This document shows, in pieces, positions 38,474 through 48,400 of a DNA stretch of 64,000 nucleotides. This stretch comes from Symbiodinium natans. Lineage: Eukaryota; Sar; Dinophyceae; Suessiales; Symbiodiniaceae. The notes beneath the pieces were generated by a model. That model was not told the origin of the DNA, did not search any database, and worked only from the letters and a program-made list of their open reading frames with translations. The stretch's first letter is position 1. The number at the start of each line of letters is the position of its first letter. A program made the translations under genes and the position numbers. Location of the stretch: positions 64,001-128,000 of the forward strand of contig CAJNDS010000602.1 of assembly GCA_905221605.1 (NCBI GenBank), read 5' to 3'.

Positions 38474-38675
38474 TTTGAGCCCACCCGCCCGCCCTGGCTG
38501 ACCCGCCCACCCGCCCAGCCAGGTTACTTTGCGAGAGTTAGTCGGCCTCCAGCGGTCTGAAGCAGTGCAGCGGTCTAGGACTGAGGAATGCGCCGGAATC
38601 CATGGCCCGGCGAGGAGCTTAGTTGGCTTTGCGTGGAGCTTAGTTGACGTGACCAACAGCGAAACTATTGGTCAT

Positions 38676-38698
38676 GAGGGGGAGTTGATATGTGTGAC
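38676..38698 (+). promoter_or_regulatory. Polypurine tract and putative first bases of the Copia 3' LTR
   Basis: GAGGGGGAG (38676-38684) is followed by TTGATATGTGTGAC. In LTR retrotransposons a purine tract directly adjoins the 3' LTR, which would make the latter word the LTR start. The LINE array follows immediately. The same word GATATGTGTGAC closes every unit of the array, so it also behaves as target site duplication. Confidence 0.5.
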
Positions 38699-38788
38699 TC
38701 ACCCGCTTTTCCCAAGTCTAAAGCTAAAATTAAAGCCAAAGCAAAAAAGGATGGCCTGACACAAACTGCTCTCTCTTTTAGGAAGTGA
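38690..38788 (+). pseudogene. Last codons of LINE ORF2 fused to an ATG from the target word
   Basis: The target word GATATGTGTGAC supplies ATG TGT GAC in frame with the truncated ORF2 tail (FPKSKAKIKAKAKKDG to ALSFRK, then TGA). The result is an open frame of 32 codons, followed after one codon by the ORF3 ATG. Probably fortuitous, but the same in-frame fusion is seen at the start of unit 2. Confidence 0.6.
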
Positions 38789-38791
38789 GCT

Positions 38792-40246
38792 ATGGGAAAA
38801 GGATGGAATAAAGGACACGGCAAATCCAAAGGCCTCAAAGGCAAGCAATCAAGATTGCCACGAGAAGAGCTGGATGCAGCAAGGGAGGTGAACATGGAAA
38901 GAAGCGCGCGAGATCTCCCTACAAAAAGCCCTGGTTCGATCTCCAGGAGTAAAGCCAGGAGCCATGCTAGGCATCTTTCCTTAGCGGAAAGCGATGCGCG
39001 TTTCCGGGCGAACTCAACACCACGCCCTACACCACCTGCTCCCCCGCCAAGCAGGCGAGCCCAGGCGGAAGACGTGGCCGAAGCTCCTTCGGATGCTACC
39101 AAGGAGTGGCGCTCCGAACAGCTTTCCCCCTGGGAACGAAGGGTCAAGTTAAGAAGCTCCTCAGATTCAAGCGGGCACAGAAGGGAAGAGGTTCTCTCCC
39201 GAAACGCGGCTCCTCTGCCAAACTCCTCCTCATCGAACCCTGGGCGCCCTGATGCCCACGCGGAGGTTGAGGATCTCACCTCTCTTCTTGACCCCGCAAG
39301 CTCTCCCGAGAGCTCAGGGTGGCCCCTGGACAACAAAGCATCCAATGAAGGATCAATAATCCTCCGTGAAGCAAACCATCAGACAGATAGAGCGGCCAGT
39401 TCTGGAAGAGACGACGCAGTGGCAGTAGACGAGCGTCGGAGGGCAGACCCACAGGCAGCTGCGTTCCACTTTCAAGGCCAGTGGAAGGCACACCGCGGCA
39501 AGCCAAAGGAACCCCTGCACTATCTTCCTGTCAACCTAGTCATGGTCCATGACATCACCCACAGCCTCCATGTCCGGGACACCATGGATCTGACTATGCT
39601 CATGTTCGGCCGAACGCGAGTAGCCTATGTAGCCGAATCGGCTCCCCTGGTGTGGAAATTTTCGGATGAAAGCCAAGCCGAAGAGGAGCGCATCAGTAAC
39701 ATCTTTCCCCGTTTAACGGCGAAGGTCTACTGGTATGGGCTCGTGCGAATCCGCCTGCTGTGGAGGGGTGGAGAGCAGGTTTTTCCATTTTACATGTCGC
39801 TGCAGGAGCGGTGTGTTCCAGGGGTTGAGGTTCTCACCCGATTCGGCGCTGGAAGCCAGAGTTGCTTCCAGTTCTTGTGCTACATGGCCATCATTTTGGC
39901 CTATCTTCGAGCTGCAGGGTGGACCCTCCGCGATTTGGGACCACTAAATGTAGCTGTGAGTCGTACCACGGCGAATTCCCCCCATCCGAGGCTCATTTTC
40001 TTCGACACGAATGAATGGACATGGGAGGGAAAGGAAGCCAAACACAGCTGGACAGGCTTTTGGTCGCTTGTGGCGGATTTCAGCCCTTCTCGCCAAGGCT
40101 GGCTGCGCGACAAGCTCAGACACGTTGGTGTGTACCCAAGGTGGTGCGCGGAAACGTTGTTAATGGAGTGTCAGCCTTTCTGGAGCCATCTCAGCGAACA
40201 GGGCATTATCGACTCGGGAGGGCCCTGTTTCAGTGATCTGCGATGA
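38792..40246 (+). CDS. LINE ORF3, kinase-like protein, copy 1
   Basis: 484 residues from ATG. The N-terminal ~220 residues are disordered: Lys/Gly-rich start (MGKGWNKGHGKSKGLKGK), then Ser/Pro/Arg-rich. The C-terminal ~240 residues look globular, with the spaced marks of a protein-kinase fold: LVWKF (K289), EEER about ten residues later (E297-E299), a hinge-like FYMSLQER, LRDLGPLNVAV (D381, N386; compare HRDLKPxN) and LIFFDTNEW (D405, DFG position with Thr-Asn). The His of HRD is Leu and the glycine loop is not obvious, so activity is uncertain. ORF3 starts one codon after the ORF2 stop and in the same frame. No family named from the sequence alone. Confidence 0.72.
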   Translation: MGKGWNKGHGKSKGLKGKQSRLPREELDAAREVNMERSARDLPTKSPGSISRSKARSHARHLSLAESDARFRANSTPRPTPPAPPPSRRAQAEDVAEAPSDATKEWRSEQLSPWERRVKLRSSSDSSGHRREEVLSRNAAPLPNSSSSNPGRPDAHAEVEDLTSLLDPASSPESSGWPLDNKASNEGSIILREANHQTDRAASSGRDDAVAVDERRRADPQAAAFHFQGQWKAHRGKPKEPLHYLPVNLVMVHDITHSLHVRDTMDLTMLMFGRTRVAYVAESAPLVWKFSDESQAEEERISNIFPRLTAKVYWYGLVRIRLLWRGGEQVFPFYMSLQERCVPGVEVLTRFGAGSQSCFQFLCYMAIILAYLRAAGWTLRDLGPLNVAVSRTTANSPHPRLIFFDTNEWTWEGKEAKHSWTGFWSLVADFSPSRQGWLRDKLRHVGVYPRWCAETLLMECQPFWSHLSEQGIIDSGGPCFSDLR

Positions 40247-40433
40247 GCCAGAAGGTGAGTTTCTCCCTGTGCTGCGGCGAGAATCTTGTCAAGTCTGTAA
40301 AGACTCTGAGGGATGGTGAGGTTCTCCCTGCCCGTAGCTCTTTCCGTAACATCTCGGATGCCTTCACAAGCACGGCCGTGTTTAGCAGGCCAAGGCATTC
40401 CCGAGAGTAGTTGTTCTCACTGTTTCACCTTAA

Positions 40434-40456
40434 CTTCCGGGACTTTGGTCCCGAAG
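40434..40456 (+). other. LINE 3' hairpin, unit 1
   Basis: Stem CGGGAC/GTCCCG with TTTG loop, then a bulged C and three further pairs CTT/AAG. It is the same position in all five units (about 50 bases from the end), with compensatory changes between LINE units and units 4-5. A likely RT recognition structure on the RNA. Confidence 0.75.
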
Positions 40457-40495
40457 AGCCTAATTGGCTAGCGACTCAGCCCGCTTTCGAGTGAT

Positions 40496-41923
40496 ATGTG
40501 TGACTGGTTGAGAGGACTAGTCCCAGCCCCGCTTACCAAGCACCCTGACCACCCTCCCTCTCTCCTCGAAACCCGTGTTGAAGGAAACCTCGAAGAAGCG
40601 GCACAGAGCTGCCAATCAGTCTGGTTTGGTACGGACGGATCAGGAGGACCACAGGCCTCCGATCCCAGGCTCAGAATGGCAACCTGGAGCTTAGTTGCCA
40701 TACAGCGCAAGGATGGCCATCTGCCGGCATGCTGCTGGCAAGGCCCGGAGCCGGATCCGGCCTACAAGATTGTAGGGTATGCGGTGGGGGTCCTTCAGGT
40801 AGGTTTCACGGTAAATGACGCTGAGTCAAAGGCACTTGATTTCCTTTTGGGCTTGTCCAACCAAAACAATTTTGTTGCCTGTGATAGCAAAATTGCGCTC
40901 ACTAGACTTAAAAACCCCAACGCCCGTTTCCTTTGGCCAAGTATTTGGACCGCAGGTCAGGATGACCGAAATAGATTGAAACCGGTCTGGACAAAAGGGC
41001 ACTTAACCAAAGAGGAGCACGCAGCCAGGCATGGCACCGGCTCCTCATGGGCCTGGGAAGCCAACAGACATGCAGACTGGCTGTGCGGTCAAAAGGCCAA
41101 TGAGATTTTGTCACAAGTGCATGTGGCAAACGTCAGGCAAATTGACAGCACTGCACGAGAGATCTCCACTTTCTTAGGAAAGCGAGCTGAGTTCCTCCTC
41201 GCAAACTGCCCGCTGCCCTCAGCAAATGAGGTCAAATTTGAGAGGAAGGCTAAGGCCAAGGCCGCGCTTCCCTCCAAAAAAGGACCCAACAAAAAACAGC
41301 TTCTTTTGCATGCAGTCAAGGAGGCCAATCCTCAGACCATGCACAATTGGAAAATCTCTAGCGGAGAAAGCACCAACAACCTGTGCATCAAGTGCGAAGG
41401 GTGCGGGCTTTACGTGCAACAAGTCGATCCGCATGAGGTGGTTGTGCACGTTCTTCAGTTCCCGTGCCAGAGTCTGCCTGTGCCCACCTCGACTCTGTGG
41501 GGCTTTCACGTGTCTCACCACATGATCAACCTTGGAGAGTCAGTGGTATGCAAAAAGTGTGGAGTTTTCCAAGCTGTCAGAATCCTAAAGGCCAAGCCGG
41601 GATGTCAAGGCAGGTGCAGTCAGGTCTGCAAGAAGCCTAACAGCAAATTCCAAGAAGCCCAAAAAAGAAGCCTAGACCCCAAGGCTGGCGTGAAAGCCTT
41701 CTTCGGCTTGAGGCAGAGTTGCTCGCCCCATCCCGCAGCCGTTGTGCCTTCAAACACCAGTGCATGTGAAGCAGTGGCAAGTAGCAGCACAGGAGAGTCT
41801 CTCCCTCAGATTCCTCCTTTGCCTCCCCAGACCACACCCGCTTTTCCCAAGTCTAAAGCCAAAAGTAAAGCCAAAGCAAAAAAGGATGGCCTGACACAAA
41901 CCGCTCTCTCTTTTAGGAAGTGA
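40496..41923 (+). CDS. Truncated LINE ORF2: RNase H and C-terminal zinc-binding tail
   Basis: 475 codons. The first ATG is donated by the target word (M-C-D) and happens to be in frame with WLRGLVPAPL of ORF2. RNase H residues: VWFGTDGSGG (Asp), DAESKALDFLLG (Glu), VACDSKIALTRL (Asp), and WEANRHADWLCG (His/Asp end). It continues with C-x2-C-type groups: LCIKCEGCGLYVQQVD with H-VVVHVLQFPC, then VVCKKCGVFQ and GCQGRCSQVC. It ends LTQTALSFRK and TGA. It shows what the intact ORF2 C-terminus looks like. Whether it is translated is unknown. Confidence 0.8.
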   Translation: MCDWLRGLVPAPLTKHPDHPPSLLETRVEGNLEEAAQSCQSVWFGTDGSGGPQASDPRLRMATWSLVAIQRKDGHLPACCWQGPEPDPAYKIVGYAVGVLQVGFTVNDAESKALDFLLGLSNQNNFVACDSKIALTRLKNPNARFLWPSIWTAGQDDRNRLKPVWTKGHLTKEEHAARHGTGSSWAWEANRHADWLCGQKANEILSQVHVANVRQIDSTAREISTFLGKRAEFLLANCPLPSANEVKFERKAKAKAALPSKKGPNKKQLLLHAVKEANPQTMHNWKISSGESTNNLCIKCEGCGLYVQQVDPHEVVVHVLQFPCQSLPVPTSTLWGFHVSHHMINLGESVVCKKCGVFQAVRILKAKPGCQGRCSQVCKKPNSKFQEAQKRSLDPKAGVKAFFGLRQSCSPHPAAVVPSNTSACEAVASSSTGESLPQIPPLPPQTTPAFPKSKAKSKAKAKKDGLTQTALSFRK

Positions 41924-41926
41924 GCT

Positions 41927-43381
41927 ATGGGAAAAGGATGGAATAAAGGACACGGCAAATCCAAAGGCCTCAAAGGCAAGCAATCAAGATTGCCACAAGA
42001 AGAGCTGGATGCAGCAAGGGAGGTGAACATGGAAAGAAGCGCGCGAGATCTCCCTACAAAAAGCCCTGGTTCGATTTCCAGGAGTAAAGCAAGGAGCCAT
42101 GCTAGGCATCTTTCCTTAGCGGAAAGCGATGCGCGTTTCCGGGCGAACTCAACACCACGCCCTACACCACCTGCTCCTCCGCCAATCAGGCGAGCCCAGG
42201 CGGAAGACGTGGCCGAAGCTCCTTCGGATGCAACCCAGGAGTGGCGCTCCGATCAGTTTTCCCCCTGGGAACGAAGGGTCAAGTTAAGAAGCTCCTCAGA
42301 TTCAAGCGGGCACAGAAGGGAAGAGGTTCTCTCCCGAAACGCGGCTCCTCTGCCAAACTCCTCCCCATCGAACCCGGGGCGCCCTGATGCCCACGCGGAG
42401 GTTGAGGATCTCACCTCTCTTCATGACCCCGCAAGCTCTCCCGAGAGCTCAGGGCGGCCCCTGGACAACAAAGCATCCAATGAAGGATCAATAGTCCTCC
42501 GTGAAGCAAACCCTCAGACAGATAGAGCGGCTAGTTCTGGAAGAAACGAAGCAGTGGCAGTAGACGAGCGTCGGAGGGCAGACCCACAGGAAGTCGCGTT
42601 CCACTTTCAAGGCCAGTGGAAGGCACACCGCGGCAAGCCAAAGGAACCTCTGCACTATCCTCCTGTCAACCTAGTCATGATCCATGACATCACCCACAGC
42701 CTCCATGTCCGGGACACCATGGATCTGACTATGCTCATGTTCGGCCGTACGCGAGTAGCCTATGTAGCCGAATCGGCTCCCCTGGTGTGGAAATTTTCGG
42801 ATGAAAGCCAAGCCGAAGAGGAGCGCATCAGTAATATCTTTCCCCGGTTAACGGCGAAGGTCTACTGGTATGGGCTTGTGCGAATCCGCCTGCTGTGGAG
42901 GGGCGGAGAGCAGGTGTTTCCATTTTACATGTCGCTGCAGGAGCGATGTGTTCCAGGGGTTGAGGTTCTCACCCGTTTCGGCGCTGGAAGCCAGAGTTGC
43001 TTCCAGTTCTTGTGCTACATGGCCATCATTTTGGCCTATCTTCGAGCTGCAGGGTGGACCCTCCGTGATTTGGGACCACTAAATGTAGCTGTGAGTCGTA
43101 CCACGGCGAATTCCCCCCATCCGAGGCTCATTTTCTTCGACACGAATGAATGGACATGGGAGGGAAAGGAAGCCAAACACAGCTGGACAGGCTTTTGGTC
43201 GCTTGTGGCGGATTTCAGCCCTTCACGCCAAGGCTGGCTGCGCGACAAGCTCAGACACGTTGGCGTGTACCCAAGGTGGTGCGCGGAAACACTGTTAATG
43301 GAGTGTCAGCCCTTCTGGAGCCATCTCAGCGAACAGGGCATTATCGACTCGGGAGGGCCCTGTTTCAGTGATCTGCGATGA
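41927..43381 (+). CDS. LINE ORF3, kinase-like protein, copy 2
   Basis: 484 residues, full length with no frame damage. Compared with copy 1, replacements are few and concentrated in the disordered N-terminal half (e.g. RLPREEL to RLPQEEL, PPSRR to PPIRR, LLDPASS to LHDPASS). The C-terminal half appears identical or nearly so, including the K289, D381, N386 and D405 positions. This pattern suggests the globular domain is under selection to stay the same. ATG again follows TGA-GCT, in frame with ORF2. Confidence 0.72.
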   Translation: MGKGWNKGHGKSKGLKGKQSRLPQEELDAAREVNMERSARDLPTKSPGSISRSKARSHARHLSLAESDARFRANSTPRPTPPAPPPIRRAQAEDVAEAPSDATQEWRSDQFSPWERRVKLRSSSDSSGHRREEVLSRNAAPLPNSSPSNPGRPDAHAEVEDLTSLHDPASSPESSGRPLDNKASNEGSIVLREANPQTDRAASSGRNEAVAVDERRRADPQEVAFHFQGQWKAHRGKPKEPLHYPPVNLVMIHDITHSLHVRDTMDLTMLMFGRTRVAYVAESAPLVWKFSDESQAEEERISNIFPRLTAKVYWYGLVRIRLLWRGGEQVFPFYMSLQERCVPGVEVLTRFGAGSQSCFQFLCYMAIILAYLRAAGWTLRDLGPLNVAVSRTTANSPHPRLIFFDTNEWTWEGKEAKHSWTGFWSLVADFSPSRQGWLRDKLRHVGVYPRWCAETLLMECQPFWSHLSEQGIIDSGGPCFSDLR

Positions 43382-43568
43382 GCCAGAAGGTGAGTTTCTC
43401 CCTGTGCTGCGGCGAGAATCTTGTCAAGTCTGTAAAGACTCTGAGGGATGGTGAGGTTCTCCCTGCCCGTAGCTCTTTCCGTTACATCTCGGATGCCTTC
43501 ACAAGCACGGCCGTGTTTAGCAGGCCAAGGCATTCCCGAGAGTAGTTGTTCTCACTGTTTCACCTTAA

Positions 43569-43591
43569 CTTCCGGGGCTTTGGTCCCGAAG
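43569..43591 (+). other. LINE 3' hairpin, unit 2
   Basis: CGGGGC/GTCCCG stem with TTTG loop: a G-U wobble replaces the A-U pair of unit 1, so the helix is kept. The bulged C and the CTT/AAG extension are unchanged. Confidence 0.72.
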
Positions 43592-43640
43592 AGCCTAATT
43601 GGCTAGCGACGTTGCCCGCTTTCGAGTGATATGTGTGACC

Positions 43641-44214
43641 TGGCTCAAGTTTCGGCTCAACCCCGGTGGGGTGCACACAGTAGCTGAGCGGTAGCTGTGG
43701 TGAACCAGCCTCGAGTCCTCAAACAGACGTTGGGGGAACAGGCCTCATTCAACCCCAGCTTGTCCGTAGTTAGAGCCATCTGTGTGTCAGTGCAAGGTGA
43801 GTCTCTCCCTTGTTGCTAGGCTGAGCAGCAAGTGAGTCTCTCCTTGTTCCCTCCGGCCTCCGGCCTGGGGTCCCCCACACCACGGCGGGCAGAGAGCGAT
43901 CTCGTACTCCCGAGGTGCAGCGTTTTGGGGTAGCCGAGAGGGTTCCCTTGGAGGAATCAATCAAGCCCTATTTACAAGCCGAGTTCGAGGAGCAGCCCAG
44001 TGCCCGCGACCTCACACCGGGGCAGAGGGTCACAAACCAACTCCGTGCTTTGGCTCGTTGGTCTAAGACCAGGAACGACTGGATCGTTGACGCTGGGAAA
44101 CTTCTATCGGAGGCCCGCCGGCAGAAGTGGTGTGCCGAACTCAATAAGTCCAACATCTGAGCCCTTCCTTCAGGCTAGGAGCCTCTGTTTTCTACTTGGC
44201 TCTTCCTGACCAAG
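43641..44214 (+). other. LINE 5' leader, with possible 81-codon ORF
   Basis: The leader starts TGGCTCAAG (end of the spliced leader) and contains the CCCCGGTGGGG hairpin and two GTGAGTCTCTCC words (about 43797 and 43832). A frame from 43915 (GTG start) to 44160 reads PLEESIKPYLQAEFEEQPSA, then LARWSKTRNDWIVDAG. It is protein-like but starts without ATG, so it may be the tail of a longer ancestral ORF. The first ~75 bases are shared with units 4 and 5. Confidence 0.55.
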
Positions 44215-45177
44215 ATGAGCTTCACAACCTGCGAGCATTGCTACACCGGATGGGTTCCTCGCCAGGACCTAGCTTGGTATCCCACCTGTTGGCATTGTGG
44301 CAAACCGTGGAAAAAGAAGCCAAAGAAAACGGGGGATTGGTCCTGGGGCACAGAGAGGAAGTGGACGCCAGAGCGGGTGAGAATCTCCCCAAAAGCTCAA
44401 AAGGGCATCAAAGCTGTGAAGGCCCTAGATCAGGCATGGCAGCACCTGGATGAAGGAGCCCGGACTGCGTTAGAAGCGGCAGGCTGGACCCCGAAGCACC
44501 CGCAACCACCCCCGGGCCTGGAAGCCAGAGGAGCCATGTCTGATCAAGAATACAAGGAGGCCGCGCAGAGCCTGTGGAACGGAGCAGATGAAGCAGCCAA
44601 AATTCTGCTCAAGGAAGCAGGCATAGAGGAGCCCAAGGATGAGCAAATGGAGGAGGTTCCACCAAAAGTGCGACTTCAGAAAACAATGGCGGCCTACAAA
44701 CAGAACACGAATGAGCTTCGTTCGCTCATTGCCAAGAAGGTTCAGCTCCAAAGCCGCACCGAAAGGCTCAAGGAACAGTTTGAGCAGAGTATGAAAGAAC
44801 TTGCAGCAATGTCGGAGAAAATCTCCCAGAAAGAGCAGGACATCCTCAAGATTCAATCTGCAGTCAAGGAGCAGGTTGAAAAGGAGGATCAACCAAAGCA
44901 GGCCGTCGAAGCCAGCAGGCTCCTAAGATGTGCCGGCATTGCCCTCACGCCTGAGCAGCAGGCGCAGCTGAACAAGCATCTCAGGCACGAGGCCGAAGAA
45001 GGGGAGCCCCAGAACTTTCCCACCTGGAAGAAGGAGGTGGGAGTACCCGCCGAGTTGATAGGAGCTGCCCTTCCAGAGGGAACAGAGTTCGGCCCGACAA
45101 GAAGAAGATTGGATTTTCGGAGCAGCCCAACCGAGGGTCGAGCTACTCCCCTTGAAAATCAGGATGAGCACCTGTAG
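44215..45177 (+). CDS. LINE ORF1: zinc-ribbon and coiled-coil protein
   Basis: 320 residues from ATG. An N-terminal CEHCYTGWVPRQ...CWHCGKPW forms a C-x2-C-x15-C-x2-C zinc ribbon (C6, C9, C25, C28). It is followed by a basic Lys/Pro tract and a helical middle. A long heptad-rich segment at about 150-225 (LRSLIAKKVQLQSRTERLKE and on) should form a coiled coil. ORF1 proteins of LINEs bind RNA and often trimerise through coiled coils; the combination here fits, though sequence similarity to known ORF1 families is not evident. It ends 205 bases before the ORF2 frame opens. Confidence 0.72.
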   Translation: MSFTTCEHCYTGWVPRQDLAWYPTCWHCGKPWKKKPKKTGDWSWGTERKWTPERVRISPKAQKGIKAVKALDQAWQHLDEGARTALEAAGWTPKHPQPPPGLEARGAMSDQEYKEAAQSLWNGADEAAKILLKEAGIEEPKDEQMEEVPPKVRLQKTMAAYKQNTNELRSLIAKKVQLQSRTERLKEQFEQSMKELAAMSEKISQKEQDILKIQSAVKEQVEKEDQPKQAVEASRLLRCAGIALTPEQQAQLNKHLRHEAEEGEPQNFPTWKKEVGVPAELIGAALPEGTEFGPTRRRLDFRSSPTEGRATPLENQDEHL

Positions 45178-45444
45178 GGCACAGGGCCACAGAGGAGTGA
45201 GGCGCGGCACTCCCTCTGGCAAGGGCCCGCAGCGAACGCGTCACAGTTTTGTAGTATAGCAGGTGGATGTGCACCGTCGGAGCAGCCAGTTTTTCTGCCT
45301 CCTCAGGAGTGTAACAGGCTTCGGCGCCATTGGAGGCCGAAGCAAGGAGGCAAGGAGACCCAGGACAGCCAGGGCCCGCGGTTGAGCCCTGTGGTCAAAT
45401 ATGTTCTCAACAGGCTGGACTCCGCCTGCAAGACTCACAAGACC

Positions 45445-48400
45445 ATGACTCATGAAGAACAAGCCCCAGTTCCCACACAAGGGTTTGGGGCGCAATTTTG
45501 CAGCACTCCGAATACTCTCGACTCTGACCGCGGAGCTGCTCCCATGCTCTTACCGGCGGATACGGAGCATGAAGAGAGTTTCTCCTTCAGCGCGCAGGAG
45601 CAGCCTGTTTGTGCAGAAGGTTCGGTTAGTGTAAACAAGTGGCTTTCGAGGAGTAGGAGAAAGACCACTCCCAGAAAGACAGCACTGGCCTTTGCAAAAT
45701 CGGAGTCGCCAGTCGGCCTCAGTGGCCCCAAATTCTTTCCTGCGTCCTTGCTAGACGACAGCGACATGACGCAAACCCCAGCAACTTGTACAGCTTCAGT
45801 GGGAACCAGACTACCTTCAGGGCATACTGGTCAAAAAACCAGGAAGAAGCATGCCCCTGTGGAACCACGAAACCGAAAGCAAGCCAAGCTGTGGCAAAAG
45901 TTAGAGGTTCAACTCGACGGACAGCACGCCATCAGCGCTGAAGCCGAAGAGACGATCATTGAACTAGCGGACCAAGCCCCTCAGAACGAGGGGCTCTTGG
46001 AGCACTGGACTTTGGAGCAGCTTTTCAGTTGTGCTTCTCGAGGCCCGTCGGTAGGGGTTTCACCCCTGAGGATGGCTCTCAAGGACGTGCAACAGCAGCT
46101 AAGCCTTCCCTCCAAAGAACCACTTCAAATTCGCTCTTCCAATGTCACCAGTTGGAGGGCGGAAATTGTAACTTGGCTTGACCAACTCAAGGAGCCGGTT
46201 GTGTGCCTTCAAGAAACCCACCTTATTGGAGACTCAAGAGAGTCAGCGGCCCGGAAAGCAGCACGATGTGGCTACGAGTTGCATGGCGGGTCGGGCTCCC
46301 CTGGTCAAGGGAAAGGAGTCCTCGGAGGTACGGGGATCTTGGTTCGCAAGCATTGGCAAGCCCGTTTCTTAAATCATGTTTCTTTCGAGGGGGGCGGTTT
46401 CACAGCAGTTGCGGTCAGAACAAGACAGGCGGAGATTGCATGCTTCAGCGTCTACTTGCGGTCAGGTGTAGCGTATGATTCGCACCCAAACGCTGAAATC
46501 CTGTCCCGCCTAATGGCAAATATAAAGGCTCACTCCGGGCACTGGTTTGCCATAGGGGATTGGAATGTGGCTCCAGAGGAGCTCCTGGCCAGTAACATCC
46601 TCAGTGAACTACAAGCTTACCCGATTGTGACTGGGCAGGCTACGTGTGATAGTGGCAACGAACTTGACTACTGCATCTGCAGCAGCAAGCTCAGGAGCAT
46701 CTCCAGCATTGCAGCAGATTGGACTGCCCCACATCGGCCCCACTCTAGCCTGATCCTCACTTGTGATACGATGGGGGGCCAGTGTAAGGTTTTCCAGCTT
46801 CCTGCGTATGGACCTGTTGGTGAAGTGGCAGGGTGCAGCAGGAAAATGCCGTGCATCACACATATCAAGTGGATGGGGCGTGAGATTTCTGATGAAGTCT
46901 CGCTGGCATTTGCCGCCCTGGCCCAAGAGTGTTCGGCAACGGTGTGTCCCGAAGAAACCGCAGTCCGGGGCATCACCTTGTCTTTGAAACACAGTCGACT
47001 TTTGGCCCCGTCCAAAGTCTATAAGTACACGGACAATCATGCAAAATGGCAGAGGCTGCAGGTCTGGGCAAATAAAACCCCCCAAAAAATCATCAAAGCC
47101 GAAGAGCTCGAGCACCTGTTGTCAGGCCTGACGGATTCCGAGGCCCAGGAAATCAATGGCGACAAACAGGCAAAGATCAAATCCCTTCTCGCCGGGGAGG
47201 ATGACATCGACACCCGCAAGTGGATCGAGGACGAAGCCTCAAGGGCCCTAAAGGAGCACGCCCGATGCGACAAGGAGCGTTACAAGGAGTGGCTAGACGG
47301 CGCCGTACAGAAAGGAATGAGGCCTCTCTTCCGCGCCATGAAAAGCCATGAATCTGGCCTTGATAGGCCTTTCCAAACTATGGAACCTATGCTCCGTCCA
47401 TACTGCCGATTGGCCCAGTGGCAACCGATTTGGCAAGGAGAGTTCGAGCCTGTTCCCACCGTTTTTCCCCTGCTGCACGTAGAAGCTAAACGAGAGGCCG
47501 AGCTACTCCCTCCGCTAGACCCACTGGCAATTATGCTCCGCATCAAACGTCTGCCTCTGAAAGCCCCAGGACCAGATGGATGGACGATTCACTTCCTTAA
47601 AGCCCTGCCTGAAAAACGGGTCGAGGATCTCACCCATTTCTTTCACCTAGTGGAAAAAACCGGCCAGGCCCCGCATCAGTGGTGTACCACACAGGTCACC
47701 ATGCTTGTTAAGTCGGTAGAAATCGAACGCCCGATTGCACTATGCCACGTGGCGTACAAGCTTTGGACCCAAGCCAGATACAACCTGGTGGCTGAATGGA
47801 TAGCCCGCTTTGAGCTTGTAGCTCCGTGGGACGCGGCTCGTCCAGGGCAAGCTTGTTTGGACATTTCAGTCCGCAGAGTCTTCCTCTCTGAAATTAGCCG
47901 ATCGAGAGGTTTAAGTCGGGTGAGTATCTTCATCGACCTCACTACATTTTATGAGACAGTGGAACATGAGCTGCTGATCCAGCAAGCCAAAATCCTGGGT
48001 TTCCCCCAGGTCGTCCTCAATATAGCGCTCCAGATATATCGAGGCGAAAGACTGATCTCTTCCGAGGGTCGAGTTTCTCACCCCATATGGGCCAGTAGGG
48101 GCATAATGGCAGGCTGCCCCATTGCCCCTGCTTTGGCAAAGTTGGCGTTGTTTCCCACTTGCCAGAAAGTTTACCAGGCGAACCAGATCCAGTCCATGGA
48201 TGTATGGCTGGATGACATCTCAGTCGATGTTGAGCACCGCGAGCCACAGGCAGCAGCAAGGCAGGCACTTGCTGTGTTCCGCATGCTTCAGTCGGAGCTA
48301 GGGGCAGCCAAGCTGCAGCTCAGCATCCGGAAGTCAGCCTTTGTATGCTCGGATGGGTCTGCGGAAAAAGAGCTCCGTAACAGGAGAAAGGTCAAAGAGC

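Larger units (their letters stand above)
30001..38698 (+). mobile_element. Copia-type LTR retrotransposon, 5' LTR not seen, degenerate
   Basis: The order gag (CCHC), protease (DSGS), integrase (D-D-E), RT (YVDD), RNase H is that of Ty1/copia elements. At least five frame changes separate the parts, so this copy is probably inactive. A purine tract GAGGGGGAG at 38676-38684 is followed by TTGATATGTGTGAC, which would be the start of a 3' LTR. The LINE array begins right after that word. No matching 5' LTR was found upstream of 30001. An unusually long Pro/Glu-rich insert lies between protease and integrase, and an extra domain follows RNase H. Confidence 0.88.
38699..40504 (+). mobile_element. 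LINE unit 1, 5'-truncated (ORF2 tail and ORF3)
   Basis: Begins within the last 30 codons of ORF2 (compare 50650 onwards in unit 3), contains complete ORF3 and a ~250-base 3' region, and ends in GATATGTGTGAC (40493-40504). 5' truncation is the normal result of target-primed reverse transcription. Very similar to unit 3 in ORF3, so a recent insertion. Confidence 0.88.
40505..43639 (+). mobile_element. LINE unit 2, 5'-truncated (RNase H end of ORF2, ORF3)
   Basis: Starts at the position corresponding to about 49331 in unit 3, just upstream of the RNase H domain, and runs to GATATGTGTGAC at 43628-43639. It carries an intact ORF2 C-terminus that unit 3 has lost through a 10-base deletion. Confidence 0.9.

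Noticed and set aside
43640-43735. tRNA-like appearance of the LINE 5' end (GTAGC-AGAGCGGTAGC, then CCTCGAGTCC)
   Set aside because: No acceptor stem or anticodon arm can be formed, and the A and B boxes are only partly matched. I keep it as LINE leader, not as a tRNA-derived promoter.
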